This document shows, piece after piece, positions 11,550 to 20,263 of a stretch of 64,000 bases of DNA. Numbering within the stretch: the first letter of the stretch is position 1; each line of letters begins with the position of its first letter. The notes under the pieces are model-generated. The model made no database searches. It saw nothing but the letters and a program-made list of their open reading frames with translations, and was not told the origin of the DNA. A program made the translations under genes and the position numbers. Source of the DNA: Novosphingobium barchaimii LL02 (GTDB lineage Bacteria; Pseudomonadota; Alphaproteobacteria; Sphingomonadales; Sphingomonadaceae); contig NZ_KQ130461.1 in the NCBI RefSeq assembly GCF_001046635.1, positions 27,299-91,298 of the forward strand. Reading direction: 5' to 3'.

Positions 11550-11834
11550 ATGAAGACGACGAGAAAGCGCTACAGCGCGGAGTTCAAGGCGGAGGTAGCG
11601 CTGGAGGCGATCCGTGGGGATCTGACGCTGGCCGAGCTGGCGGCGAAGCATGGCATTCACCACAGGATGATCGCGTCGTGGCAGCGCCAGGCTGTTGAGG
11701 GAATGGCAACGACGTTCTCCGGGGCGGGCGATGCGGCCAGAGCCTCCAGCGAGGGGGAAGTGGAGAAGCTGCACGCCAAGATCGGTCAATTGGTCGTGGA
11801 GCGGGATTTTTTAGGCAAAGCCTTCGATCGATGA
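11550..11834 (+). CDS. IS3-family transposase OrfA (helix-turn-helix)
   Basis: 94 aa. RKRYSAEFKAEVALEAI and LAELAAKHGIHHRMIASWQRQ form the HTH_Tnp_1 DNA-binding domain. The C-terminus (EKLHAKIGQLVVERDFLGKAF) is the leucine-zipper segment typical of IS3 OrfA. It looks intact, but its partner orfB is defective, so it is not expected to transpose the element. Confidence 0.9.
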   Translation: MKTTRKRYSAEFKAEVALEAIRGDLTLAELAAKHGIHHRMIASWQRQAVEGMATTFSGAGDAARASSEGEVEKLHAKIGQLVVERDFLGKAFDR

Positions 11835-12067
11835 GCGTGGACCGAAAGCGATCGATGATCGAGCCTTCGCACCACCGCCTATCGATCTGGGCGCAGTGTG
11901 GACTACTGTCGATCAGCCGATCATCCTATTACTACACGCCGGTTCCGCAGACCGATGCGACATACCTGGACATGCCTTGGTATGGCAGCCGCCAGATGAG
12001 ATTCAGGGGTTTCATTGACGCAGCCGGATCGAGACTATGGCGGCTATCGTCTTTCAGTTGCGCTTGA
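11831..12067 (+). pseudogene. IS3-family transposase OrfB fragment
   Basis: The frame gives 78 aa instead of about 270. It keeps the start of OrfB (SISRQC-like RLSIWAQCGLLSISRSSYYY, PVPQT). It then jumps to the PWYGSRQM block with about 20 residues missing between, and runs into unrelated sequence. The DDE integrase core is absent. Remnant of a deleted transposase gene. Confidence 0.8.
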
Positions 12068-12329
12068 GAGAGGCAGGAACGGCCGGCCAGTGGCGCGATA
12101 ATATCTATCATTTGTATAGCACATCGCTATCATTATTAAGTCATTACGATATAATAATAGAATGTCTGGCGCGTCCTGCGGGCGCGGCTCTATCCCCGCG
12201 TTACCGCTCCGACAAGCCCGCAAGCGGTCTTGCGCGTGATCGCGCCGTTTGGACGCTTCGGCGAAGCGGGATTGAGATTATAGGCGTCAGGCAGTGACGG
12301 CCGCCGCACATTCCCAGCGGTCCACCGCC
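12068..12329. other. Gap with no recognised gene
   Basis: About 260 bp between the IS3 remnant and the phosphatase pseudogene. Part is A+T-rich (around 12105-12160), unlike the flanks, which suggests transferred or decayed DNA. No ORF with coding character was found. Confidence 0.5.
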
Positions 12330-12906
12330 CTATGAAACCCCACCCGCTCCGCATTGCTGATCCGCGGGCGGCTCGCCTTTGCGCCAGAAGGCGCGCATCT
12401 TGCCCCGATCGTTCAGAGGGGCGTCGGCGACGATCGCGCGCGCGGCCTGGATGAACTGCCCATGCCGAACACATAGACCAGCGATGCAGGCGGTATGGCG
12501 GCGAAGCGCGCCAGCGCTGCGTCGCAGCGCCGGAGCAAGGCGCGGAAACTCTCTGCCCCCTCCCCGTCGCAATAATCAGGATCGGCCGCGCTCCAATAGC
12601 GTTCGAGGTGCGGCATCCGTTCGGCGCTGTGCGTGCCGTTCAGCGCGCCGGTTGCAGATAGGTGAACTCCTCTATCGGCCACGTCTTCACCGGCGCGTCG
12701 GGAAAGCGGGCGATGGTCGGTGCGGCGGTTTGCCGGGTGCGGGTATAGGGCGAGGTGACGATGAGCGCAGGTGCTTCGACCCAGTTCGCCGTGATCGCGC
12801 GCGCCTGTTCGTGGTCGCGCTCCGTCAGCGCGATCGTCGCCAAGTCGTGACAGGGAACACCGGCGTTGCCAGTGCTTTCCCCAGGTCGGATGAATATCGC
12901 CCTCAT
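12330..12906 (-). pseudogene. Histidine phosphatase (phosphoglycerate mutase-like), frameshifted
   Basis: The gene would start at the ATG at 12906 (MRAIFIRPGESTGNAG). It can be followed through three frames to a stop at 12330, a normal length of about 190 aa. One base is missing near 12652 (after FTYLQPA), and a second is missing near 12463, just before the GHGQF block that carries the second catalytic histidine. The first catalytic motif RHG reads RPG, so the phospho-accepting histidine is already replaced. These three lesions make it non-functional. It abuts the vapC gene. Confidence 0.85.
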
Positions 12907-12908
12907 GG

Positions 12909-13307
12909 CTATTTCAGCAGTTGCGCAGCGATTCCCTGCCCGTCCAGCAGTTTGACCGCCGTTTTGTCGAAGGACACGAACGTCTCCCCGCCGAGCCATT
13001 GGCCGTCAAAGGCGATCACCCCATCCGCGAAATCGCCGCCGGCATCGAGGACGGCTAGGCCGGCATCGACCGCAGGGCGATTGACGACGACGTTCTCCGC
13101 TTCGATCACGCCCCGAATCGCGGTGGCAATTTCGGACCGAGCTTTCTTGTAGAGTCGTTCCAAAACCCAAGCGAGTTCGCACAGCGAATGCACGCTGATG
13201 GCAACAAGGCTTGCGTTTTCCATCGCTTCGACGGCGGCGAGGCCCTGTGCTTCGTCATCCGCCAGAACTAGGCGCAGCAAGACGTTCGTGTCGGCCGTGA
13301 TCTTCAT
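12909..13307 (-). CDS. vapC: VapC-family PIN-domain toxin
   Basis: 132 aa. It has the PIN fold: ADTNVLLRLVLADD (first acidic residue, near residue 6), CELAWVLERLY (second acidic, near 44) and GGDFADGVIAF plus SFDKTAVKL near the end (third and fourth acidic positions). PIN toxins are Mg-dependent RNases that cut tRNA or rRNA. It overlaps the antitoxin gene upstream by 4 bp (ATGA), the normal VapBC arrangement. Confidence 0.92.
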   Translation of the reverse strand: MKITADTNVLLRLVLADDEAQGLAAVEAMENASLVAISVHSLCELAWVLERLYKKARSEIATAIRGVIEAENVVVNRPAVDAGLAVLDAGGDFADGVIAFDGQWLGGETFVSFDKTAVKLLDGQGIAAQLLK

Positions 13308-13579
13308 TTATCGTCCAGACCGGCCATACCGGCAGCAGCGCCCGCGTCTGCGATAGCGTCGTTGATTTCCTCGATCGTGAACCGGGGGCCGTTGCCCTTT
13401 CCTTTGAGCATTCCGTGCAGCTCCCGCCACGAGCCTTTTGGCCGATCCGCTTTCAATTCCGCCCGCCCATCGGGCAGTAGGTCGAGCCTGATTTTGCCTC
13501 CGGGCTGGATGCCGAGATGCTTCAAAATTTCCTTCCGGAAAGTCACCTGGCCCCGCGCAGTTATGCTTAATGTCGTCAT
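13304..13579 (-). CDS. vapB: VapB/AbrB-type antitoxin
   Basis: 91 aa. The N-terminal 45 residues (TTLSITARGQVTFRKEILKHLGIQPGGKIRL) are a SpoVT/AbrB swapped-hairpin DNA-binding domain. The rest (KGSWRELHGMLKGKG, then an acidic ITIEEIND-like end) is the toxin-wrapping tail. It would bind VapC and repress its own promoter. Tn-A copy 1 lies only 68 bp upstream of the start codon, so the promoter may be cut or replaced by sequence from the transposon end. Confidence 0.92.
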   Translation of the reverse strand: MTTLSITARGQVTFRKEILKHLGIQPGGKIRLDLLPDGRAELKADRPKGSWRELHGMLKGKGNGPRFTIEEINDAIADAGAAAGMAGLDDK

Positions 13580-13647
13580 GGCTATTACCTCCGTATCGAA
13601 TAGAGGTAATGCAGAATCGCCTTATTTTCAAGGCCGCAATCCTGATA

Positions 13648-13680
13648 GGCCCAGTCGGCCCCAAGCTGCGATTTTGGCCA
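13648..13680 (+). repeat. Tn-A left inverted repeat (copy 1)
   Basis: Begins GGCCCAGTCGGCCCC and ends at GATTTTGGCCA. It pairs with 17724-17756 over 33 bp with one mismatch (C/G at position 15). Confidence 0.93.
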
Positions 13681-13770
13681 AGTCGGAGAACGTTTTGGGA
13701 ACGTGGCATTCGGTATTGACGATGGAAATCATAGAAGAGGACAGTTCGCTCCATCATAGGGAGTGGGTTG

Positions 13771-16680
13771 ATGGATCGGAGTATTCCGGGCGGGGATTTG
13801 ATCGGACGATGGAGCCTGAGCTTTGCCGATATTGATTTTGTAAATTCGAAGCCGGCCCTGACGCGCCTTGGCCTCGCCGCGCAGCTGAAATTCTTCGCTT
13901 CCCTGGGGTTTTTCGCGATCGATCCCGGCTCAATCCCTACCGATGGCCTCTCGTATCTGGCCGAGCAACTCGGTGTCGAGGCTGGCGAGATAGCCGGTTA
14001 TGACTTTTCCAGTCGGACAGCACGACGGCATTGTGCGGAGATCCTGATCCATCCTGGATATCACCGCATGAAGCGGGTGGATCGCGCGCAATTGACGGAA
14101 TGGATTGCTGGCGAGCTGTGCCCGGGCGGCCAGTCGATCAATGCCATGCTTGAGCATGTTTTCCTGTGGTGCCGGGACCGGCGTATTTATGGGCCGTCGC
14201 GCAAGGAGCTTGAACGTGTCGTTCGCTCACAACGGCAAGATTATCTGGACACCTGGCTGATCGGAGCCAGTGATCGGCTTTCGTCAGATGCGGTGGCGTT
14301 ATTGGAAGCCTCGCTTGCCGATCCGGACAGCTCGACCGGATTCAACAGGATGAAGGGTGACGCCGGACAGGCAACGCTCGACAACATTCTCGACGTGACC
14401 GAGAAACTCGCCTTTATCCAGAGACTTGATCTTCCCCATGATCTCCTGACGGCTACGGGCAAGCCATGGGTCGATCAGATTGTTCGCCGCGTTGCCGGTG
14501 AAAAGGCCTCGGAGATGCGCCGGCATGCGCCGGCGCGACAGCTCGGCCTTTATGCGATTTATCTAATGTCGCGGGAGGCGCAACTCACTGACGCGATGAT
14601 CGACCTGCTGATCGAAACCGTTCACAAGATCGGAACGCGCTCGAAACGCAAGGTGGTGGGCGATATCGCGAAAGACATCGAGCGGGTCTATGGAAAGGAG
14701 CGCCTGCTGGTCGAGATCGCCAGCGCCTCGATCAATGAACCATCGGGGCGCATCTGCGATGTCATTTTCCCGATCGCCGGTAAGGCCAAGCTGGCGGCGA
14801 TCGTCAAGGAGAGCCATGCGAAGGGCGCTCTGGACCGGCGCATCTACAAGGTGATGCGTGGTTCCTGGGCCAATCATTACCGGCGCATGCTGCCAAGCCT
14901 GCTTTCCGTACTTGAGTTCCGGTCGAACAACGCGGTGTGGCGGCCGGTCCTGGCGGCCCTCGACTGGATCAGGAGCAAGGTGGATGGCGGATGCCGCTTC
15001 GTGCCATTGCAGGATGTTCCGATCGATGAGGTGATTCCAGCGCGATGGCGCAGTTCCGTCATTGATGACGATGGGCGGGTAAACCGGATCAGCTATGAGC
15101 TTTGCGTCCTGACGCAACTGCGCGACCGCATCCGCTCCAAAGAAATCTGGGTGGTCGGGGCGGATCGCTATCGCAATCCCGATGACGATCTTCCCAAGGA
15201 CTTCGAGATCAGGCGAGATGCGTACTATTCCGGCCTCAGCCTGACGCCAGATGCGCAGGCGTTTTGCGCCTCGATCCGGGAGGAGCTTGAACGGGAACTG
15301 TTGCTCCTCAATGCCAATATTCCACAAAACGACAAGGTCCGGCTCCTGTGGCGCGGCGACAACCGGATATCGATTACACCGTTCAAGCCCTTGCCCGAAC
15401 CGAAGGGTCTCGCTTCGATCAAAAGCGAGATCGGTCAGCGCTGGCCGATGACCGGACTGCTGGACGTGTTGAAAGAGGCTGCTCTGGACACGGGATTGAT
15501 GGATGCTTTCGAAACGTCGGCCTCGCGGGTTACCCTGTCGAAAGCAGCCTTGGCTCAGCGTCTTTTGCTGTGTCTCTATGGCTTGGGCACGAACGCCGGG
15601 CTCAAGCGGGTCGCTGGCGCAACACCCGATGTCAGTTACGAGGAATTGCTGCATGTCCATCGCCGTTTCATCCACGCGCCAGCGCTGAGGGAGGCGTGCG
15701 CGCGGGTAGCAAACGCGACACTGGCAATCCGCAATGCCGCAGTATGGGGAGATGCGGGCACGGCATGCGCGTCCGATTCAACGAAGTTCGGCGCGTGGGA
15801 CCGCAACCTGATGACGGAATGGCACGCCCGCTATGGCGGCCGTGGCGTCATGATCTACTGGCATGTGGAGAAGCGCGCGACCTGCGTTTATTCCCAGCTC
15901 AAGCGGTGCTCTTCCTCGGAGGTCGCCTCCATGATCGAAGGCGTGCTACGCCATTGCACCGACATGGAAATCCAGCGCCAGTACGTCGATAGCCACGGCC
16001 AGAGCGCAGTCGGCTTTGCGTTCTGCCGACTCCTTGGATTTGAGCTTGCCCCGCGGCTGAAAGCAGTGGCACGCCAGAAACTGGCCCTTCCCCAAGCCGG
16101 CATGCGCACGCGGCTTTCCAATTTACTGCCGATCCTCTCCAGCCCGATCGACTGGGACGAGATCGAGCAACAATATGACGAAATGGTCAAATATGCCGCT
16201 GCCATGCAATCGCGCACCGCCGATCCGGAAGCGATCCTGCTCCGGTTTGCCAGAGCCGAAGTGATGCACCCGACCTACAAGGCGCTGAGTGAACTCGGCC
16301 GCGCGGTCAAAACAATCTTCCTATGCCGGTATTTGCGTCAGGAGGCATTCCGCCGCGAGATCCACGAAGGGCTGAATGTGGTTGAGAACTGGAACGGCGC
16401 TAATGGTTTCGTGTTCTTCGGCAAGGGCGGCGAGATCGCCACCAACCGCATCCATGAGCAGGAAATCTCCGTTCTGGCGCTACACCTCCTGCAAGCGTCG
16501 CTGGTGTATGTGAACACCCGCATGCTTCAGACCGTACTGGTTGAGCCGAAGTGGGCGGGGCGGATGACGCCGGAAGATTATCGTGGTCTCACGCCGTTGA
16601 TCTACAGTCATGTGAACCCTTATGGCCGCTTCGACCTCGACCTGAACGACCGGATTGATTTTGGACGGCTTGCAGCGTGA
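13771..16680 (+). CDS. tnpA: Tn3-family transposase TnpA
   Basis: 969 aa from the ATG at 13771 (a TTG directly before it is possible); GGGAGTGG precedes it. The N-terminus contains DUF4158-type DNA-binding sequence ([35 protein letters not shown]). The DDE catalytic core lies in the last 400 residues: [12 protein letters not shown] carries the first Asp, [26 protein letters not shown] the second, and the catalytic Glu is near residue 875. It binds the 33-bp ends and forms cointegrates by replicative transposition. It appears intact, with tnpR following in the same direction. Confidence 0.95.
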   Translation: MDRSIPGGDLIGRWSLSFADIDFVNSKPALTRLGLAAQLKFFASLGFFAIDPGSIPTDGLSYLAEQLGVEAGEIAGYDFSSRTARRHCAEILIHPGYHRMKRVDRAQLTEWIAGELCPGGQSINAMLEHVFLWCRDRRIYGPSRKELERVVRSQRQDYLDTWLIGASDRLSSDAVALLEASLADPDSSTGFNRMKGDAGQATLDNILDVTEKLAFIQRLDLPHDLLTATGKPWVDQIVRRVAGEKASEMRRHAPARQLGLYAIYLMSREAQLTDAMIDLLIETVHKIGTRSKRKVVGDIAKDIERVYGKERLLVEIASASINEPSGRICDVIFPIAGKAKLAAIVKESHAKGALDRRIYKVMRGSWANHYRRMLPSLLSVLEFRSNNAVWRPVLAALDWIRSKVDGGCRFVPLQDVPIDEVIPARWRSSVIDDDGRVNRISYELCVLTQLRDRIRSKEIWVVGADRYRNPDDDLPKDFEIRRDAYYSGLSLTPDAQAFCASIREELERELLLLNANIPQNDKVRLLWRGDNRISITPFKPLPEPKGLASIKSEIGQRWPMTGLLDVLKEAALDTGLMDAFETSASRVTLSKAALAQRLLLCLYGLGTNAGLKRVAGATPDVSYEELLHVHRRFIHAPALREACARVANATLAIRNAAVWGDAGTACASDSTKFGAWDRNLMTEWHARYGGRGVMIYWHVEKRATCVYSQLKRCSSSEVASMIEGVLRHCTDMEIQRQYVDSHGQSAVGFAFCRLLGFELAPRLKAVARQKLALPQAGMRTRLSNLLPILSSPIDWDEIEQQYDEMVKYAAAMQSRTADPEAILLRFARAEVMHPTYKALSELGRAVKTIFLCRYLRQEAFRREIHEGLNVVENWNGANGFVFFGKGGEIATNRIHEQEISVLALHLLQASLVYVNTRMLQTVLVEPKWAGRMTPEDYRGLTPLIYSHVNPYGRFDLDLNDRIDFGRLAA

Positions 16681-16816
16681 GGCGGCTGATCGGCCTATAA
16701 CATTTGGGTACACCCCAGAGTGATAGGGCCGAGTGACACCATTCGTCTGTCACAAAAGGGTGGGTTTGCGCTCAATGTGACGATACACTGCAAGAGCCAC
16801 CCTAATGTGACGGATT
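16681..16816 (+). other. Candidate res site of Tn-A
   Basis: The 136-bp gap between tnpA and tnpR holds repeated TGTCAC/TGTGAC boxes (near 16752, 16777 and 16805), which is where serine resolvases of this family bind. Inferred recombination site that would normally separate cointegrates into two molecules. Confidence 0.55.
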
Positions 16817-17689
16817 TTGCACTTGGCTCGTATCGGATATGCCCGCGTCAGCACCACGGACCAGGATCTGGATATCCAGATTGGCCGCCTCAAGAATGCA
16901 GGTTGCGAAATTATCCGTTCCGAGACCGGATCGGGGGCCTCGCGGAGCGGGCGCACGGAACTGGAAACGATCATGCAGTTTATGCACACCGGCGACGAGC
17001 TGGTCGTGCTGCGGCTCGACCGGCTCGGCCGCTCCACGCGCGATGTCCTGAACCTGGTGCATGAGCTTGATGAAAAGGGAGCTTCGCTGCGCATCCTTGA
17101 GCCAGAGGTGACGACGGCGGGCGACATGGGGCGAATGGTCATCACCATACTCGGCATGGTCGCCGATATGGAGCTGAAGTTCATCAAGGATCGTCAGCGC
17201 GCCGGGATCGAAGCGGCGCGCGCCGAAGGCGTTTACAAAGGCCGGAAGAAGAACGTCGATGACGATGAAATCCGCCGTCGCCTTGCCGCCGGCGCCAGCA
17301 AGGCCCGCGTTGCCCGCGACCTGAAGGTCTCACGAATGACCGTCTATCGGGCGCTCGACATTATTCCGTCACAGACCAAACTGCCGGAAAAGCCGCCCAC
17401 TGCCAGCATCGCCCTGCATCTGATTATCGAGAACTTCAACAAGCGTGGAAGAGGTAGAAAACCCGCTCGGGAGCGGATTGAGGCGATGCTGGAACGCGAC
17501 TACGCCATGGTAAAAAACGGCAATTGTGATTACAAACTGACCGTCGCCTATGACCCCGATCCGGATGGCATTTCCCTTGATGAGGAAATCCAAAGCCTCC
17601 TCTCCGAGATGTTCAACATCGCAGAGAGCTACAATTGCTCCATGGAAGCCGATATCTACGAGGTCGGTGGTCAGCAACGGTCCTGGTAG
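16817..17689 (+). CDS. tnpR: Serine resolvase TnpR with long C-terminal extension
   Basis: 290 aa from a TTG. Residues 6-140 are the resolvase catalytic domain with the nucleophilic serine in GYARVSTTDQD. The flexible E-helix follows, then a helix-turn-helix (RRRLAAGASKARVARDLKVSRMTVYRAL) ending near residue 182. About 105 further residues (PPTASIALHLIIENFNKRG onward) are an acidic extension with no recognised domain; most TnpR proteins are about 185 aa. Expected to resolve cointegrates at res. The persistence of directly repeated Tn-A copies here raises the question of whether it works. Confidence 0.9.
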   Translation: MHLARIGYARVSTTDQDLDIQIGRLKNAGCEIIRSETGSGASRSGRTELETIMQFMHTGDELVVLRLDRLGRSTRDVLNLVHELDEKGASLRILEPEVTTAGDMGRMVITILGMVADMELKFIKDRQRAGIEAARAEGVYKGRKKNVDDDEIRRRLAAGASKARVARDLKVSRMTVYRALDIIPSQTKLPEKPPTASIALHLIIENFNKRGRGRKPARERIEAMLERDYAMVKNGNCDYKLTVAYDPDPDGISLDEEIQSLLSEMFNIAESYNCSMEADIYEVGGQQRSW

Positions 17690-17723
17690 AATCAATCAAG
17701 CGTTCAGTGTTCGTTCTTCAACC

Positions 17724-17756
17724 TGGCCAAAATCGCAGCTTCGGGCCGACTGGGCC
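17724..17756 (-). repeat. Tn-A right inverted repeat (copy 1)
   Basis: Reverse complement of the left end with one mismatch; ends ...CCGACTGGGCC and is followed by TATAA. Confidence 0.93.
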
Positions 17757-17761
17757 TATAA
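17757..17761. repeat. Plasmid-side target duplication of Tn-A (TATAA)
   Basis: Identical to 62592-62596. Tn3 elements duplicate 5 bp. The matching pair sits on the two inner ends, as expected if the plasmid was a circle carrying Tn-A before integration. Confidence 0.85.
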
Positions 17762-17769
17762 CGCGCTCG

Positions 17770-18018
17770 TCACGCCAACTTGCGGTAGTGGCGCAGATAG
17801 TCGGGATATTCGATCCCGCGTGCTTTCAAGAGATTAATCGTCGCCTCTTCGACCAGGGCGGCAACGGACGTTTGTTCGCGCTCAGCAAGGTTTTTGATCT
17901 CTGCCGCCAGCTCGGGTTTCACCGACGCTGCGAGATTGCGCGTGTTCGCGCGGCTCGGCCGACGCCGGGGCAAGGGAACCGGGAGAAGGGGGTCTTCCTG
18001 TCTTTTCGGGCGAGCCAT
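17770..18018 (-). CDS. Ribbon-helix-helix plasmid regulator
   Basis: 82 aa from the ATG at 18018; an earlier in-frame start would run through the operator-like repeat. After a basic, proline-rich N-terminus (MARPKRQEDPLLPVPLPRRR), residues 32-65 read NLAASVKPELAAEIKNLAEREQTSVAALVEEATINL when joined from parts: a beta strand and two helices, as in CopG/ParD-type repressors. The C-terminus is basic and aromatic. Operator-like inverted repeats lie 37 bp before its start and, across the Tn-A insertion, beyond its end. It is inferred to regulate itself and possibly the vir operon and rep. Confidence 0.75.
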   Translation of the reverse strand: MARPKRQEDPLLPVPLPRRRPSRANTRNLAASVKPELAAEIKNLAEREQTSVAALVEEATINLLKARGIEYPDYLRHYRKLA

Positions 18019-18054
18019 AGGTCTAAAACACAAGAGGTTGATGTGGTGCCGGAA

Positions 18055-18074
18055 TAAGCGTGTTGACACGCTTA
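18055..18074. promoter_or_regulatory. 20-bp inverted repeat, candidate operator 1
   Basis: Arms TAAGCGTG and CACGCTTA around a 4-bp centre TTGA. The centre and right arm create TTGACA, so the site overlaps a possible -35 box facing the vir operon. It lies between the divergent ribbon-helix-helix gene and the type IV secretion operon. Confidence 0.65.
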
Positions 18075-18177
18075 ATGGCTGTAATGTGGTTGCACGGCAA
18101 GAGAGGACAAGCCGGGTTGCCCTCGCCGTCAAAGCGAGGATAGACATATCCTTATCGGTAAAAGGGAATAAATCACG

Positions 18178-18486
18178 ATGCCGCATAGCGACGATTGGCA
18201 GTATGATCCGATCCTGGAACGCGAACTAACCACCCGCCGCCCCGCTGGGGGAATGATCCAAGCGGTCGAGATTGCGCAGTTGCCGTCGAGTGAATGGATC
18301 ATCAACGTTAAAGTATCGTGGCATGGCGATAAGTGGCTGAATGTCTGCCTATTCGAGCAACCGACGCTTAAAACATACAAGCGACTGTCAAGTGCCGTGC
18401 GGCATGTCGTGCTCGATTACGGATATGAGGATGACCATATCCGATTGGTCCCCGACAAACAATGCAGCAACAAATTGGCGTTTTAG
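18178..18486 (+). CDS. Hypothetical plasmid protein
   Basis: 102 aa, soluble. Features visible: two Trp-containing strands (SEWIINVKVSWHGDKWLNVCLF) and a basic helix (KTYKRLSSAVRHVVLDYGY). This looks like a small alpha/beta protein, but I do not recognise a family. It is the first plus-strand gene after the candidate operator and leads into the type IV secretion operon; it may be part of that transcript. Confidence 0.65.
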   Translation: MPHSDDWQYDPILERELTTRRPAGGMIQAVEIAQLPSSEWIINVKVSWHGDKWLNVCLFEQPTLKTYKRLSSAVRHVVLDYGYEDDHIRLVPDKQCSNKLAF

Positions 18487-18545
18487 GCTTCCCTTTCCCC
18501 CTCATCGTGATATGTGCATAAATCTCGATGACGAGGGAGAAAGCG

Positions 18546-18869
18546 ATGAAAGCTTTTAATTTCGCGCTCGCGGCCGCCTTGGTGGGGGCTGCGGTGCAAT
18601 CGACCCCCGCTGTAGCGTCGGATAATACTTGGGCATGTGAGGTTGTTCTGTGCATCTCCAACCCGGGTGGTCCGACGCAATATCCAGCCTGTGTTCCACC
18701 GATAACGAAACTGTGGCGGGTGCTGGCTCTCGGCGGCAGCTTCCCGACATGCACGGGCGGGGGTATCGCCAAGACAAAATACAAGAAGCCGGATGATGGG
18801 AGGCCTGGTCGCTTGACGGTCACTTGGACTGACGGGCGGCAACAGACCTACTATCAGCCGCGCAACTGA
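18546..18869 (+). CDS. TrbM-like exported conjugation protein
   Basis: 107 aa from the ATG at 18546, preceded by GAGGGAGAAA. A signal peptide (KAFNFALAAALVGAAVQSTPAVA) is followed by ACEVVLCISNPGGPTQYPACVPPI, the cysteine-rich TrbM signature (paired Cys, then C near 62). TrbM proteins are periplasmic accessories of conjugative plasmids, role not settled. It is the second gene of the transfer operon, 14 bp before virB1. Confidence 0.8.
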   Translation: MKAFNFALAAALVGAAVQSTPAVASDNTWACEVVLCISNPGGPTQYPACVPPITKLWRVLALGGSFPTCTGGGIAKTKYKKPDDGRPGRLTVTWTDGRQQTYYQPRN

Positions 18870-18883
18870 CCGGGAGCGGGAAC

Positions 18884-19549
18884 GTGTTCCTCGAAACCGG
18901 AGCCGTTCTTTCGCTGGCGGCGCAATGCGCCCCAGCGGTAGCGCCGCATACGATCGCCGCGATCGTGGATGCGGAATCTTCCAACTATGTTTTTGCGATC
19001 AACGTCAACGGCGTGGCCAGTCAGCCGCGCCGTCCGCGCAATGAGGCGGAGGCTATCGCAACCGCGCGCTCTTATGTTGCGCGCGGCTACAGCGTGGATC
19101 TCGGCCTCGGCCAAATCAATTCACGCAACATGGGCTGGCTCGGCCTGACGTGGGACACTGTTTTCAAGCAGTGCGCCAATGTCGAAGCGGCAGGCCGTGT
19201 GCTCCTGTCCAATTTCCGTTCGGCCAAGACGGGTCGCACCCCGCAAGAGGCCCTTCGGGTCGCACTCAGCATGTATAACACAGGCTCTCAATCGAGAGGT
19301 TTCCGCAACGGCTATGTCGCCCGCGTGGAGAATGCAGGTCGCCGCGTCAGCGGTCGGCCTGCGACCGCAATCCCGACTGTCATCGTGGGCGATCAGCCCG
19401 CCAGCGCCGCCGTGAGCGACACTGGCGCCGGTCGTGTGCCGGTGGAGCTGGCGGAAATCGCAGCGGAGAACATGGAGGCGGCTCCACCGCCTGCACCGCC
19501 TGCGTGGGATGTTTTCGGCCGCGCCCAACACGCGCGGATTGGTTCGTAA
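18884..19549 (+). CDS. virB1: VirB1 lytic transglycosylase
   Basis: 221 aa from a GTG with GGGAGCGGG upstream. The SLT fold is clear: catalytic Glu in AIVDAESSNYVFAINVNG, then GLGQINSRNMGWLGL, and ALSMYNTGSQSRGFRNGYVARV. Residues after 150 form an Ala/Pro-rich tail. It opens peptidoglycan for assembly of the secretion channel. Confidence 0.93.
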   Translation: MFLETGAVLSLAAQCAPAVAPHTIAAIVDAESSNYVFAINVNGVASQPRRPRNEAEAIATARSYVARGYSVDLGLGQINSRNMGWLGLTWDTVFKQCANVEAAGRVLLSNFRSAKTGRTPQEALRVALSMYNTGSQSRGFRNGYVARVENAGRRVSGRPATAIPTVIVGDQPASAAVSDTGAGRVPVELAEIAAENMEAAPPPAPPAWDVFGRAQHARIGS

Positions 19550-19570
19550 GGCGAAGATAGGAGTTGTCGA

Positions 19571-19912
19571 ATGTTTCGTATCTGGAAGATCAAGGCTGAA
19601 TCCCGGCTCGACGCGCTGCTCGCGCGTCTCAAGCCCTCGCCGCTCATGGCGCGCGCGCTGCCCCTGTCGCTGCTGGCAAGCCTGCTCATAGCGGAGCCGG
19701 CTTTTGCGCAGGCAAACTTTGAAGGCCTGGCCGACAACATTCTCGGCCTGCTGAGCAACGGCTTGCTCCGCACGCTGGCGATCATCGCGATCATCGTCGT
19801 TGGCCTTCTGTGGTTCCTCGGCCGCGCGTCGGTGCAGATGCTCGTCACGGTCGTAGTTGGCGTGGTGATCGTGTTCTCCGCGCCGTGGATCGTCGACACG
19901 ATTACGGGGTGA
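19571..19912 (+). CDS. virB2: VirB2 major pilin
   Basis: 113 aa. A long basic N-terminus and signal segment (MARALPLSLLASLLIAEPAFAQ) precede the mature pilin, which has two hydrophobic helices (GLLRTLAIIAIIVVGLLWFLG and MLVTVVVGVVIVFSAPWIVDTI). It polymerises into the conjugative pilus. It lies between virB1 and virB3. Confidence 0.9.
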   Translation: MFRIWKIKAESRLDALLARLKPSPLMARALPLSLLASLLIAEPAFAQANFEGLADNILGLLSNGLLRTLAIIAIIVVGLLWFLGRASVQMLVTVVVGVVIVFSAPWIVDTITG

Positions 19913-19918
19913 TCGGGG

Positions 19919-20263
19919 ATGGACGGTCAGGAAGAAATGACAAAAGACCCGCTGTTCTTGGCCGTCACCCGCCCCGCTTTGTGGGCGGGTGTTCCCATTG
20001 AGGCGGGCGCGCTCATCATCATGGCGGGCGCAATCACGTTGGTTGGTTCGGGCAATCCTCTCTACGGCGGCGCGGCCGCCGTCGCGCTTTATGCGATGGC
20101 GCGGCTCATCGTGCGGCATGACGTGAACGCATTCCGGCTGATCTTCCTTTGGGGCCGGACCAAAGCGGCGAACCGGAACCGCGTCTTTTGGGGTGGGTCG
20201 AGCTACACGCCGCTACCGCTCTACGGAATCAAGCGAAAGGGATTTGGTCGTGGTGTTCGGTAA
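19919..20263 (+). CDS. virB3: VirB3 inner-membrane protein
   Basis: 114 aa. DPLFLAVTRPALWAGVPIEAGALIIMAGAI is the usual VirB3 start (LF.A.TRPA followed by a membrane hairpin), and the C-terminus faces the cytoplasm (VRHDVNAFRLIFLWGRTK). It starts 6 bp after virB2 and overlaps the start of virB4. Confidence 0.92.
   Translation: MDGQEEMTKDPLFLAVTRPALWAGVPIEAGALIIMAGAITLVGSGNPLYGGAAAVALYAMARLIVRHDVNAFRLIFLWGRTKAANRNRVFWGGSSYTPLPLYGIKRKGFGRGVR

Larger units (their letters stand above)
11480..12067 (+). mobile_element. IS3-family insertion sequence remnant
   Basis: An IS3-type left part (leader plus orfA) is followed by a badly shortened orfB. The element has no visible right end. It lies between the protease gene and a broken phosphatase gene, so this stretch of chromosome has been worn down by insertions. 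The left limit is approximate. Confidence 0.7.
13648..17756 (+). mobile_element. Tn-A copy 1: complete Tn3-family transposon
   Basis: 4109 bp bounded by 33-bp inverted repeats (one mismatch), containing tnpA and tnpR in the same direction and no passenger gene. Left flank is chromosomal (13643-13647, TGATA). Right flank is TATAA (17757-17761), which matches the 5 bp before copy 2 at 62592-62596. Copy 2 repeats the first 1219 bp, and I saw no difference when comparing them by eye. Confidence 0.93.
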
